64,000 nucleotides of DNA from Neobacillus cucumis (GTDB taxonomy: Bacteria > Bacillota > Bacilli > Bacillales_B > DSM-18226). The notes below the pieces were generated by a model. The model was not told the DNA's origin. It saw only the letters and a list, made by a program, of their open reading frames with translations, and did no database searches. Position numbers and translations under genes: made by a program. Numbering within the stretch: position 1 is the stretch's first letter; each line of letters begins with the position of its first letter. The stretch covers positions 62,001 to 126,000 of the forward strand of contig NZ_JAEHGC010000013.1 of NCBI RefSeq assembly GCF_016107705.1, given 5' to 3'. This document shows, piece after piece, positions 45,013 to 54,390 of the stretch.

Positions 45013-46173
45013 TTATTTTTTAATTGGATTCTTTTTTTCTTCTTCAATCTTTTTGTTCAATTCAGCAAAGTATAACTCTTCATCAATTGGAAGTTCTACT
45101 TCTTTACCTAACCAGCTTGATAGATGGATCGCGTTTGCTAATGCAACGCCGTGGATACCATCACTTCCAGGTGCAATTAATGGGGTTCCATTTACGATAT
45201 TTGCAGCGAAGTTTTCTAAAACCGCAATATGTTGTCCTCCCCATACACTCTCAAATTCAAGAACTTCTTCACTGAATATATCCGATGGGCCTTGACCAGT
45301 GAAAATTTTCATAACATCTGCCCAGCTCATCGTTGCATTCATTTCCGGCTCAGGTGTTTTAAGTCGTTTGATAGTAATTTTCTTGCTATCGTCCACAACG
45401 ATTTTTCCCTTGTCTCCCAAAATCTCAAAACGATCCGTACCAAGAATATCATGTGTACATGTAATAAAGACACCTGTTGCACCATTGCCGTAGTCTAGCA
45501 ATGTCGTTACTTCATCTTCAACGGCGATATTTCTTTGATAGCCATATTTTACATTGGAATAAACTTTTTTAGGCATACCACAAATCCATTGAAGCAAATC
45601 GATTTGGTGTGGTGCCTGGTTTACGAGAACACCGCCGCCTTCTCCGCCCCATGTTGCTCTCCATGCACTTTGATCGTAATAGCCCTGTGGTCTCCACCAA
45701 GTTGTAATAATCCAATTTGTTCGGCGAATCTTACCAATTTCACCATTATCAATAAGCTCTTTCAATTTTTGATAGAGTGGATTGGTTCTTTGGTTGAAGA
45801 AAATACCGAAAGTCAACTCTGGTTTTGAAGCAGCGAAATCGTTTAATTCTTTCACCTGTTTTGTGTATACACCCGCTGGTTTTTCTACCAGGGCATGAAT
45901 ATCGCTTTTAAGTGCTGCAATACCGATTTCTGGGTGCAGGTAATGTGGGACAGTTGTGACCACTGCGTCAACATTGCCGCTTTCAAGCATATCAATATAA
46001 TTGTCATAGAAAGGAACATCAGGATATTTTTCTGCACACATTGCTTTTTTAGCTGGATCAATGTCACAGATTGCCCCTAGTACCATATTTTTAACTTTTC
46101 CCTCAGATATAAATCCAGCGTAGGTCCCGCCCTGTGCACCGATTCCAATGACCCCTAATCTTACGTTTTCCAT
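45013..46173 (-). CDS. Gfo/Idh/MocA family oxidoreductase 2
   Basis: The 386-residue enzyme has RLGVIGIGAQGGTYAGF as the Rossmann motif, VEKPAG near residue 98, and GGGVLVNQAPHQIDLLQWICG. It is longer than its neighbour and only distantly similar, so the two probably act on different substrates or opposite redox steps. The C terminus is lysine/glutamate-rich. The ATG at 46173 lies 1 bp after the stop of the upstream TIM-barrel gene, with GAGGAGAAG as ribosome site. Confidence 0.88.
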   Translation of the reverse strand: MENVRLGVIGIGAQGGTYAGFISEGKVKNMVLGAICDIDPAKKAMCAEKYPDVPFYDNYIDMLESGNVDAVVTTVPHYLHPEIGIAALKSDIHALVEKPAGVYTKQVKELNDFAASKPELTFGIFFNQRTNPLYQKLKELIDNGEIGKIRRTNWIITTWWRPQGYYDQSAWRATWGGEGGGVLVNQAPHQIDLLQWICGMPKKVYSNVKYGYQRNIAVEDEVTTLLDYGNGATGVFITCTHDILGTDRFEILGDKGKIVVDDSKKITIKRLKTPEPEMNATMSWADVMKIFTGQGPSDIFSEEVLEFESVWGGQHIAVLENFAANIVNGTPLIAPGSDGIHGVALANAIHLSSWLGKEVELPIDEELYFAELNKKIEEEKKNPIKK

Positions 46174-46174
46174 C

Positions 46175-47062
46175 TTACTTCTCCTCACTTTCTATTTGTT
46201 CAAGAATATTTAGTAAAGACTCATATTGAAGCTTATAGCCGCCGGCACCATCAAGCCCTTTGTTATCTTTGATAATGTCAGAAACATCTTCAAGTTCTAA
46301 ATCCTTTAAGGAATCAAAAACGACTAAATGCGGCTCTAATGTTAGGAAGCCTTTATAGCCTGCTTTAATAAATTGAGAAAGAAGTTCAGGAATTTTCCCT
46401 TCTCCCGTTCCGCAGACAACATTTTGATTATCAGTTGTTACGGCATCTTTAATGTGGATATACACCACTTCATCTTTCAGTAAATCGTAGCATTCCTGAG
46501 TATCTTCTCCGCATTGGACAAAGTTTGCAAAATCAAAAATCGCTTTAAAATACGGAGAATGAACCTCTGTTATCATTTCATGACAACGTCTGGCAATATC
46601 GCCATAAATGTCTTTTTCATTTTCATGCAATAAAATTACATTGTATTTTTCAGCAATTACCGTATATTCCTTTATCTTGCGAATAACATCATCACGGTAA
46701 ATGTCAGGGTCTTCCCCCTTCGGAATGTAAAAACTGAAAATACGAATGTATTGGCAATCCAATAGATTACTAATTTTACAGAGTGTTTCTAGCATATCCT
46801 TTTGTTTGGCAAAGCCTACTTCATCATTGATGAATATCTTCCCAATCGGTGAACCGATGGAGGAAACACCAATACCGGCTTTTTGCAAACGTGGCTGCAC
46901 ATTCTCCTTAATTTCCTCAACTGTAAATTCGCCGATATTTTTCCCATCAATTCCTCGTAAAGAAAGATAATGCATGCCAAGGTTTGAAACCACTTCAAGC
47001 TGTGTGTCAAAATCTGATGAAATTTCATCTGAAAAACCAGAGATCAATAAATCCTTATTCAT
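46175..47062 (-). CDS. Xylose-isomerase-like TIM-barrel protein 2
   Basis: The 295-residue AP-endonuclease-2-fold protein shows ILLHENEKDIYGD near residue 145, AIFDFANFVQCGED, VYIHIKDAVT and FLTLEPHL, the metal ligand positions. It is paired with Gfo/Idh/MocA 2 and translated just after the AraC gene (AGGAGG before ATG, which abuts the AraC stop). It is distinct from the TIM barrel at 43087, so the operon has two matched oxidoreductase-isomerase pairs. Confidence 0.82.
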   Translation of the reverse strand: MNKDLLISGFSDEISSDFDTQLEVVSNLGMHYLSLRGIDGKNIGEFTVEEIKENVQPRLQKAGIGVSSIGSPIGKIFINDEVGFAKQKDMLETLCKISNLLDCQYIRIFSFYIPKGEDPDIYRDDVIRKIKEYTVIAEKYNVILLHENEKDIYGDIARRCHEMITEVHSPYFKAIFDFANFVQCGEDTQECYDLLKDEVVYIHIKDAVTTDNQNVVCGTGEGKIPELLSQFIKAGYKGFLTLEPHLVVFDSLKDLELEDVSDIIKDNKGLDGAGGYKLQYESLLNILEQIESEEK

Positions 47063-48004
47063 TTATGAATCCTCCTTTGCTGAAGATGTGCTGGATTTGA
47101 GTTTATTTTTTCGATAATGTGATGGTGTTAAGCCAACCTTTTCCTTAAAATAGCGGCTGAAATGGGCAACACTTTCGAACCCCGTTGCACTGGATACTTC
47201 AGCCAATGTAAGGTTGGGTTCCATTTCTAACAGAAACTTTACTTGATTAAGCCGGCATCCCATCACATATTCCATGACTGTAAAACCAGTGACGTCTTTG
47301 AAAACATGTGACGTATAATACTTGCTTAAATTTAGTTCAGCCGAAATTCGGTCCAAACTTATTTTTTCGGCATAATGGTCCTTAATCCAAGAGGCAATTG
47401 CTTCAGCATGGATTTCCTTTTCTGTTTTCTTACTTGGAACATGTGCTAGTTCTTGTTGACTCATTTTATAAATTCTTAATAGCAATTGGACTAATTCCAG
47501 TTTGACTTCAACTTCTACTAGATTGTCTTTTATACCTGTTCGCTGTATTTCTTCATCTATTTCTGCCAGTAATCCCGCAATTTTTTTGATTTGACCGTCA
47601 ATATATTGACCAGATTCATTGTATCCTGTTCGTAATAGAACATTGTTGAGTTTTTTAAATGGATCCAATAAATCAGATATTCCGAGAACAGAAGCGATTT
47701 CTGCCAGCCATGTTGGTGAAAAGTGGAGCATACTTCTTGTATACGTACTCTCGACTTTGGGATTCGGTTTATGAAGTGTTGTGCCATCCAAAAGGATAAT
47801 ATCTCCAGGCTGCAGCTCATAAATCCGATTACCGATTAAATACTTACAATCTCCACCACAAAAGAAATAAACCTCATATTCGTGATGGGAGTGAAATTGA
47901 AAGGAATAGGAATCCATTCCTTGGACTCTATAAAATGCAGTGATCCACTTTTCGTTTATTTTCTGTTGTTCAAGAGCTGCCTTTATTTGATCCAAAACAT
48001 CCAA
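47063..48004 (-). CDS. AraC family transcriptional regulator
   Basis: The 313-residue protein has an N-terminal cupin sensing domain (QFHSHHEYEVYFFCGG, ELQPGDIILLDGTTLHKP) and a C-terminal double helix-turn-helix: ISLDRISAELNLSKYYTSHVFKD and TLAEVSSATGFESVAHFSRYFKEKVGLTPSHYR. It is the first gene of the operon it probably activates. Confidence 0.9.
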   Translation of the reverse strand: MDVLDQIKAALEQQKINEKWITAFYRVQGMDSYSFQFHSHHEYEVYFFCGGDCKYLIGNRIYELQPGDIILLDGTTLHKPNPKVESTYTRSMLHFSPTWLAEIASVLGISDLLDPFKKLNNVLLRTGYNESGQYIDGQIKKIAGLLAEIDEEIQRTGIKDNLVEVEVKLELVQLLLRIYKMSQQELAHVPSKKTEKEIHAEAIASWIKDHYAEKISLDRISAELNLSKYYTSHVFKDVTGFTVMEYVMGCRLNQVKFLLEMEPNLTLAEVSSATGFESVAHFSRYFKEKVGLTPSHYRKNKLKSSTSSAKEDS

Positions 48005-48143
48005 GCCCTTCTTGTAAGCGTTATCAAATCTTGATATTAGTTTAATCTTTTTTTATCTAAAAAACATTCTCCGGAAATGCTTAATTTAGATATATATTTG
48101 ACTGATATTGCTTTTTATAACGAAACACAAGACAAAAAATATA

Positions 48144-48190
48144 TAAAAAAAGAGACTAAACCAACCTTTTTAGGAAAGGTTTTGTCTCTT
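48144..48190 (-). terminator. Terminator of the uxaC-uidA-gndA operon
   Basis: Nested stems AGAGACTAAACC / GGTTTTGTCTCT (one mismatch) and AACCTTT / AAAGGTT are followed on the minus strand by a T7 run. Confidence 0.75.
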
Positions 48191-48212
48191 AGAAGGAAAA
48201 TTAACAGAAGCC

Positions 48213-49625
48213 CTATTCCATCCAGTTTGTATGGTATACTCCTTCTTTATCAACACGTTGGTAAGTATGCGCACCAAAGTAGTCACGTTGTGCCTGCAGA
48301 AGATTTGCAGGAAGAGTTTCTGTGCGATAGCTGTCATAATAAGCCGCCGCACTTGCAAACGTCGGAACCGGAATTCCGCGTTCAATCGCAATTGCCAGAA
48401 CCTGACGTAATGGTTGCTGATAGTTCTCAACAATCTCTTTAAAGTAAGGATCTAATAAAAGGTTAGCCAGTTCAGGTTGGCTGTCATAAGCGTCTTTTAT
48501 TTTTTGTAAGAATTGCGCACGAATAATACAACCACCGCGGAAAATCATCGCAATATCACCATAACGAAGATTCCAATCATACTCTTCGGAAGCTGCACGC
48601 ATTTGCGCAAATCCTTGAGCATAAGAACAAATTTTGCTCATATATAAGGCTTTACGAACGGCTTCAATTAACTCTTCTTTCTTGCCTTCAAAAGTCTTTA
48701 CTTCTGGTCCTTTAAGAATCTTACTTGCCTTAACGCGTTCTTCCTTCATGGCAGAGATAAAACGAGCAAAAACAGATTCGGTAATAAGCGGAAGTGGTAC
48801 ACCTAAATCTAGCGCATTCTGGCTTGTCCACTTACCAGTTCCTTTTTGTCCCGCAGTATCCAAAATCACATCGACCATTGGTTTTCCTGTTTCTTTGTCA
48901 ACCTTGGTAAAAATATCCGCTGTAATTTCAATTAAATAGCTGTCAAGTTCACCTTTATTCCACTCGGCAAATACTTGATGGAGTTCCTCAGCATTTAAGC
49001 CCAGCACATTTTTCAGGATAAAATAAGCTTCGCAAATTAATTGCATATCCCCATATTCGATTCCGTTGTGCACCATTTTCACATAGTGACCGGCCCCATT
49101 CGGGCCAATATAGGTACAGCATGGATCTCCATTTACCTTCGCAGAAATGGCTTCAAAAATTGGTTGAACAAGATCATAGGCTTCTTTTTTACCGCCCGGC
49201 ATAATGGCAGGTCCTTTTAAAGCACCTTCTTCACCGCCGGAAACACCTGTTCCAATGAAATGAAAACCTGCACTGGCTAGTTCCTTATTGCGTCTAATGG
49301 TATCTTGGAAGAAGGTGTTTCCACCATCAATCAGGATATCTCCTTCTTCGAGATATGGCTTCAAGGAATCAATGGTTGCATCTGTCGCTGTTCCTGCCTT
49401 TACCATTAATAAAATTTTTCTGGGCTTTTCAAGGGAATTAACGAATTCTTCTACCGTTTTGGCACCAACGAAATTTTTTCCTTCCGCCTCATTCTTTAAA
49501 AAGGCTTCAGTTTTGTCATATGAACGATTAAATACAGCAACGGAATAGCCCCGGCTCTCGATATTTAGGGCAAGGTTTTTCCCCATAACCGCTAATCCAA
49601 CGACACCAATTTGTTGTTTACTCAT
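48213..49625 (-). CDS. gndA: 6-phosphogluconate dehydrogenase, decarboxylating
   Basis: The 470-residue enzyme oxidises 6-phosphogluconate to ribulose 5-phosphate and CO2. It has the Rossmann motif [21 protein letters not shown] with the NRS pattern favouring [25 protein letters not shown], the catalytic [15 protein letters not shown], and [11 protein letters not shown]. The length equals B. subtilis GndA/GntZ. It is the third gene of the glucuronide operon, 38 bp after uidA. This is unusual because the classical glucuronate route does not produce 6-phosphogluconate. Confidence 0.93.
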   Translation of the reverse strand: MSKQQIGVVGLAVMGKNLALNIESRGYSVAVFNRSYDKTEAFLKNEAEGKNFVGAKTVEEFVNSLEKPRKILLMVKAGTATDATIDSLKPYLEEGDILIDGGNTFFQDTIRRNKELASAGFHFIGTGVSGGEEGALKGPAIMPGGKKEAYDLVQPIFEAISAKVNGDPCCTYIGPNGAGHYVKMVHNGIEYGDMQLICEAYFILKNVLGLNAEELHQVFAEWNKGELDSYLIEITADIFTKVDKETGKPMVDVILDTAGQKGTGKWTSQNALDLGVPLPLITESVFARFISAMKEERVKASKILKGPEVKTFEGKKEELIEAVRKALYMSKICSYAQGFAQMRAASEEYDWNLRYGDIAMIFRGGCIIRAQFLQKIKDAYDSQPELANLLLDPYFKEIVENYQQPLRQVLAIAIERGIPVPTFASAAAYYDSYRTETLPANLLQAQRDYFGAHTYQRVDKEGVYHTNWME

Positions 49626-49663
49626 GTTATATCCTCTCTTTCATAGCCATTATATTATGTCAA

Positions 49664-51454
49664 TTATCCTTTATAATTGAATTCAGGGATTTTCGTCCAG
49701 CGGCTGCGCAACTCATGAGCCACATATTTTGGTTTCCGCTCACGTGTAAAAATTCCCTTTTTATTTCCTTGAACGCGGATGATTCCTTGGCTTGTTTGAA
49801 AATCAGCAAAATTCCAGACCTGTTCACCAACAAAATGCTCAAATTCATCAAATACTTCATGATTTGCCCGGTAAAACTCTACTTGGTATTCTTCCGTGAA
49901 CATTACGGGTTCAACATCGTGGAATCCAGCAACCGTATCGGCACCATATTCTGTCATCATGAATGGTTTGCCAGGGCACCGTTCTAACCAACCATTGAAT
50001 TCTGTACGCAGTTTTGCCTTTGCAGAGACAAGATCGCCACCGTCAATGTACCAGCCGTAATAGCGGTTAAATGTTAGAACATCTAGTAATTCGGCTACTT
50101 TATCCTTATCTGGAGTCGCCCCCAAGTGGGTAACAAGCGTAACGGGACGTTTTTGCGGGTCGAGTTCTTTTGCAAGTTCCACTAACGGCTTAAAGTACTC
50201 ATATGCTCCTTCTTCCTCTGAAGCAGGTTCATTAGCAACATTCCACATAACAACGGATGGATGGTTTTTATCACGGTTAATTAGTTCTTTAATGACATCT
50301 TGGTGGTGTTCGAAGGTTTTAAGTTCCTTCCATGTACTTCTTTTCGCCTCACCACCGCTTAACATCACCATAAAGTTTAAATGCAATCCTACTGCAGGTA
50401 CTTCATCAATGATCACAAATCCTTCGCGGTCAGCTAAGCGCATTAACTCTTCTGAATATGGGTAATGAGATGTACGGAATGAGTTTGCTCCAATCCATTT
50501 CATAAGATTGAAATCCATCACATTGGCTGCTTCATCAAAACCTCTTCCATGAATCGGAGAATCTTCGTGCTTACCAAAACCTTTAAAATAAAATGGCTTA
50601 TTATTAATCAGGAACTTTCCATCTTTGATTTCTACTGTTCTAACACCGAATGGTTGTTCATAGACATCAACTGTTTTCCCATCTTTATTTAACTCAATTT
50701 TAAGTGTATATAAATATGCATTTAGCGGCTCCCAAAGCTTAACATTCGGAATACTTACGGTGCCAGAAGCACCTTCGGCTGCCGCGACAACATTTCCCGA
50801 TTCATCCACTACACTAATTTTTGTCTGTGACTCTCCTATAGCCTCAACGGAGTAATTTACCTTACCATCAATATCCGAAACAATGGTTACGTCTTGAACG
50901 TAGGTTTGTGGAGTGGTATAAATTTTTACCGGACGTTGAAGGCCAGCATAATTAAAAAAGTCAAAATTCGGTTCGTTGCGTTTTACTTTGCCAACACCTG
51001 GAATCTCTTTTTCTTTATAAAATCCTACTGGAAGTGTTGACTCATCGACAATATTATTTACGGCGACCGTCAAACGATTTTTTCCCGTCTGTAAAAAGCT
51101 GTTGATTTCGGCTTCAAATGGTAAGAAACCGCCTTTATGCTCGACAACAGGCTTTCCGTTTACATAAACCTTTGCTTCATGTGTAGCAGAACCGAAACGT
51201 AATACGACACGTTCTGAAGTTAAAATGGCAGGAACTGAAAATTCACGTTCATACCAAACCCAGCCAACATGATCGCGGATACTTGCTGTTACTCCAATAT
51301 CATTAAAAGAGGATGGAACAGCCATTGACATGGTGTCAGTTAATTTTGAATTCTGCCAGTTTTCTTGAAGTCCATTTCCATTATCAATTTTAAAATTCCA
51401 AATACCATTTAAATCAATAATACCGCGTGTATCTGTAACAATAGGATATAACAT
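49664..51454 (-). CDS. uidA: Beta-glucuronidase (GH2)
   Basis: The 596-residue enzyme releases D-glucuronate from beta-glucuronides. The GH2 three-part layout is present: jelly roll (residues 1-180), immunoglobulin-like domain (180-270) and TIM barrel (270-596). The acid/base glutamate is in [13 protein letters not shown] near residue 408 and the nucleophile in [10 protein letters not shown] near 501. The NxK motif that binds the sugar carboxylate ([15 protein letters not shown]) separates it from beta-galactosidases. It has no signal peptide, so it acts inside the cell on imported glucuronides. It lies between uxaC and gndA. Confidence 0.93.
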   Translation of the reverse strand: MLYPIVTDTRGIIDLNGIWNFKIDNGNGLQENWQNSKLTDTMSMAVPSSFNDIGVTASIRDHVGWVWYEREFSVPAILTSERVVLRFGSATHEAKVYVNGKPVVEHKGGFLPFEAEINSFLQTGKNRLTVAVNNIVDESTLPVGFYKEKEIPGVGKVKRNEPNFDFFNYAGLQRPVKIYTTPQTYVQDVTIVSDIDGKVNYSVEAIGESQTKISVVDESGNVVAAAEGASGTVSIPNVKLWEPLNAYLYTLKIELNKDGKTVDVYEQPFGVRTVEIKDGKFLINNKPFYFKGFGKHEDSPIHGRGFDEAANVMDFNLMKWIGANSFRTSHYPYSEELMRLADREGFVIIDEVPAVGLHLNFMVMLSGGEAKRSTWKELKTFEHHQDVIKELINRDKNHPSVVMWNVANEPASEEEGAYEYFKPLVELAKELDPQKRPVTLVTHLGATPDKDKVAELLDVLTFNRYYGWYIDGGDLVSAKAKLRTEFNGWLERCPGKPFMMTEYGADTVAGFHDVEPVMFTEEYQVEFYRANHEVFDEFEHFVGEQVWNFADFQTSQGIIRVQGNKKGIFTRERKPKYVAHELRSRWTKIPEFNYKG

Positions 51455-51474
51455 ATATAGTATCTCCCCTTATA

Positions 51475-52881
51475 TTATCTTTCTAGAAAGTATTTTTCTG
51501 CATTATGATAACCAATATTACGAACCATATTTTCAAGGAATTCCATATCATTTGGTGCTAATCCCTTTTCTACCCAGTCACCAAGAAGATTACAAACGAT
51601 TCGACGGAAATAATCATGGCGAGCATAAGAAAGGAAGCTACGTGAATCAGTTAACATCCCGATAAAATGGCTTAATAATCCCACGTTGGCAAGATCCTTC
51701 ATTTGCTTTTCCATTCCATCAATATGGTCGTTAAACCACCAGCCGGAACCAAATTGAATTTTTCCAGGAACCCCCTCATCATAGAAGTTCCCCATCATCC
51801 CCGCAAGAACGGCATTGTCTTTCGGATTTAAGTTAAATAAAACGGTTCTTGGTAAGGCTCCCTCTTGATCAAGTGCATCAAGAAAACGAGACAATCCTTC
51901 TGCAAAATTAAATTCACCAACAGAGTCAAAGCCCGTGTCAGGACCGAGTAGATTTTTCATTTTTGTATTGTTGCTTCTCATGGCTCCCATGTGAAGCTGC
52001 ATGACCCACTCTTTTTCTGCATACATTTTTCCAAGTTCTTTTAATAAAAATGCACGGTATAAAACCAATTCATTATTTGAAAGTTCTTCCCCACTTATAC
52101 GTTTATTATATATTTGTTCGATCTCTTGCTTTGTTGTTTCTACATATTCCATTTTTTGAATATCATGATCAGACGCTCTGCCACCGTTTTCATGGAAGAA
52201 ATCAACCCGTTGTTTTAGTGCACTTAAAAACCCATCAAGAGAGTCAGTTTTAATACCGGACACCTCCGCCAATTTCTGAGTCCATTCCTTAAAAGTTGGT
52301 CTCTCAATGAAAAGTGCTCCATCCGGACGGAAAGTTGGCGCAATAATCGCTTTAAAAGAATCATCATTCTTAAGTAATTGATGGTACTCTAATGTTGAAA
52401 CAGGATCATCGGTTGTTCCAATAAACTTAACATTTGATCTTTCAATAAATGCCCTTGGTCTAAATTCAGTTTTTTTAAGCTTTTCATTACATTCATCAAA
52501 AATTTCTCGTGCTGTTTCCGGATTTAGCTGCTTTTCAATTCCGAAAAACATTTTCAATTCCATATGTGTCCAGTGATAGAGCGGGTTCCCAATCAAATGT
52601 GGTACTGTTTCCGCCCAAGCCGCAAATTTTTCCCAATCACTTGCATCACCGGTAATGAATCGTTCCCCAATGCCATGCATACGCATTGTCCGCCATTTAT
52701 AATGGTCTCCACCAAGCCAAACTTCCGTAATATTTTCATAAGGTTTATTTTCCCAAACCTCTTGAGGGTTTAAGTGGCAGTGAAAATCAAATATCGGTAA
52801 TCCGAGAATTGCATTTTTGTATAGTTTAATGGCTGTATCTGAATTTAATAAAAAGTGCTTATCCAAAAACTTTTTCATCAT
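51475..52881 (-). CDS. uxaC: Glucuronate isomerase
   Basis: The 468-residue enzyme converts D-glucuronate to D-fructuronate (and galacturonate to tagaturonate). UxaC features are LPIFDFHCHLNPQEVWENKP near residue 28, FIGTTDDPVSTLEYH, WVMQLHMGAMRSNN and GMLTDSRSFLSYARHDYFRR. It is first in the uxaC-uidA-gndA operon behind operator O2. The ribosome site AGGAG precedes two adjacent ATG codons. Confidence 0.94.
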   Translation of the reverse strand: MMKKFLDKHFLLNSDTAIKLYKNAILGLPIFDFHCHLNPQEVWENKPYENITEVWLGGDHYKWRTMRMHGIGERFITGDASDWEKFAAWAETVPHLIGNPLYHWTHMELKMFFGIEKQLNPETAREIFDECNEKLKKTEFRPRAFIERSNVKFIGTTDDPVSTLEYHQLLKNDDSFKAIIAPTFRPDGALFIERPTFKEWTQKLAEVSGIKTDSLDGFLSALKQRVDFFHENGGRASDHDIQKMEYVETTKQEIEQIYNKRISGEELSNNELVLYRAFLLKELGKMYAEKEWVMQLHMGAMRSNNTKMKNLLGPDTGFDSVGEFNFAEGLSRFLDALDQEGALPRTVLFNLNPKDNAVLAGMMGNFYDEGVPGKIQFGSGWWFNDHIDGMEKQMKDLANVGLLSHFIGMLTDSRSFLSYARHDYFRRIVCNLLGDWVEKGLAPNDMEFLENMVRNIGYHNAEKYFLER

Positions 52882-52923
52882 ATCCCTCTCCTCATTAAAT
52901 GTAATGTAATGTAATGATCAAAC

Positions 52924-52937
52924 TGTAACCCCTTACA
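52924..52937 (-). promoter_or_regulatory. cre-like CcpA site in the uxaC leader
   Basis: TGTAAGGGGTTACA differs from the cre consensus TGWAANCGNTNWCA only at the central C and lies between operator O2 and uxaC. Confidence 0.5.
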
Positions 52938-52971
52938 GAATGCTTATTATTTTACCTGAAATTTTTTGTAT

Positions 52972-52998
52972 TTTAATTTGTTTAATAAACAAATTAAA
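52972..52998. promoter_or_regulatory. ROK/XylR-type operator O2
   Basis: Perfect 13-bp arms TTTAATTTGTTTA / TAAACAAATTAAA flank a single A. It sits just downstream of the uxaC promoter. Confidence 0.8.
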
Positions 52999-53007
52999 TA
53001 TATCTCA

Positions 53008-53036
53008 AACTTATCACGTTTAACTTATTCCGTCAA
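53008..53036 (-). promoter_or_regulatory. uxaC operon promoter
   Basis: On the minus strand TTGACG, 17 bp, TAAGTT, in the same layout as the larA promoter. The -10 is weak by itself. Confidence 0.55.
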
Positions 53037-53137
53037 TGTACTCTTTACAAATTAATAGAATAATATCGGCCATTGAATGAAAGAACTTGATATAATAAGG
53101 GTAGACTTAATACAACAGCATTTTATGGAGGATTTAC

Positions 53138-54301
53138 ATGATTACCGGTGACGCGGCTTATATAAAAAAAATTAATCGCTCTTTAATCATTAGGAATATT
53201 ATTAAGGAAGGTATGATTTCCAGAGCTGATTTATCTAAAGTTACTGCCCTGACAAGAGCTACCATCTCTGCACAAGTTGCAGATTTATTAGATGAAGGAC
53301 TAATTATTGAAACACAGCTTGAGCACAATTCTGTAGGGCGGAAGCCTATTATGCTCTCTATTAATAACCAAGCTGGCTATGCTCTAGGTATAGACCTTGA
53401 TTATGGACAACTTTCCTTCACGCTAGCAGATCTTCTCGGGCAACCGATTTCGTCCATTAGTATCCAAATAAATACGATAGATTATTCAGAAATTCTCCAA
53501 ATATTAATTAGACAAATAAAGAAATTCAAAAAGGATTTTTCTGATAGCCAATATGGGATTGTCGGGATTGTAATTGCCATCCACGGTTTAGTCTCTAAAG
53601 ACGAAGGAATACATTATGTTCCTAGACTAAAATGGGATGATTTGAATTTAAAGGGAGACCTGGAGAAAGAAATCGAGATTCCTATTTATCTTGAAAACAA
53701 TGCGAATTTATGTTCCTTTGCGGAGCGTGTTTATTTACATCATGATACGGATAACTTGTTATGTGCAACCCTATATTCTGGTATCGGAATCGGTATGATG
53801 ATGAAAGATGAGTTTTTTAGGGGTCATGATGGATATGCAGGTGAAGCCGGCCATATGATTATCGTTCCGGAAGGTAAACCATGTAATTGCGGAAATTTGG
53901 GATGTTGGGAAAAGTACGCATCTGAATCGAGCATTTTTGAATATTTGTCAGAGACAAGAAAAGTCAAAAATTTAACCTATGAACAGATTCAAACCTGGCT
54001 TGATGAAGGGGATGAAGAAGTTCATAACATGCTCGGGAAGCTCATTTACTATCTGGCTATTGGTCTAAATAATATGATTAATATGTACAATCCAGACGTA
54101 ATTGTCCTTGAAAGTGAATTATTGCGGATGTATCCTGATTCACTAAATAAAATTAAAAGGAATTTAACTTCTTCGATCAGCCATTATCGTGAATTAATTA
54201 TTTCAGATTTCGGTAAGAAATCCGTTGTTCTAGGTGCTTGTGCACTCGCAATTAAAAATTTCTTGGATGTACCAATGTTAAATTTAACGTATGAAGAATA
54301 A
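53138..54301 (+). CDS. ROK family repressor (XylR-like), ROK2
   Basis: The 387-residue protein is a close paralogue of ROK1: the same MITGDAAYIKKINRSLI start, helix-turn-helix (MISRADLSKVTALTRATISAQVADLL), LENNANLCSFAERVYLHH, and the zinc motif GKPCNCGNLGCWEKYAS. It is divergent from uxaC across operator O2, so it probably represses the glucuronide operon; cross-regulation with ROK1 is likely given similar operators. A TATAAT box lies at 53091-53096. It converges on the GPH gene at a shared terminator. Confidence 0.88.
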   Translation: MITGDAAYIKKINRSLIIRNIIKEGMISRADLSKVTALTRATISAQVADLLDEGLIIETQLEHNSVGRKPIMLSINNQAGYALGIDLDYGQLSFTLADLLGQPISSISIQINTIDYSEILQILIRQIKKFKKDFSDSQYGIVGIVIAIHGLVSKDEGIHYVPRLKWDDLNLKGDLEKEIEIPIYLENNANLCSFAERVYLHHDTDNLLCATLYSGIGIGMMMKDEFFRGHDGYAGEAGHMIIVPEGKPCNCGNLGCWEKYASESSIFEYLSETRKVKNLTYEQIQTWLDEGDEEVHNMLGKLIYYLAIGLNNMINMYNPDVIVLESELLRMYPDSLNKIKRNLTSSISHYRELIISDFGKKSVVLGACALAIKNFLDVPMLNLTYEE

Positions 54302-54341
54302 AGTAAAAAGAATGAAAGCACCATCATGCAGAAATTTTCCT

Positions 54342-54380
54342 AAAAAAACCTTTAGCTTTAATTCAGCTAAAGGTTTTTTT
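54342..54380. terminator. Bidirectional terminator
   Basis: The perfect 15-bp stem AAAAAACCTTTAGCT / AGCTAAAGGTTTTTT ends ROK2 (+) and GPH symporter 1 (-). Confidence 0.92.
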
Positions 54381-54390
54381 TAAGCACTTT

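Noticed and set aside
52890..52920. Short pentanucleotide run near the uxaC ribosome site (repeated TAATG/TGTAA)
   Set aside because: Only three to four copies with no evident function; likely chance in AT-rich leader DNA.
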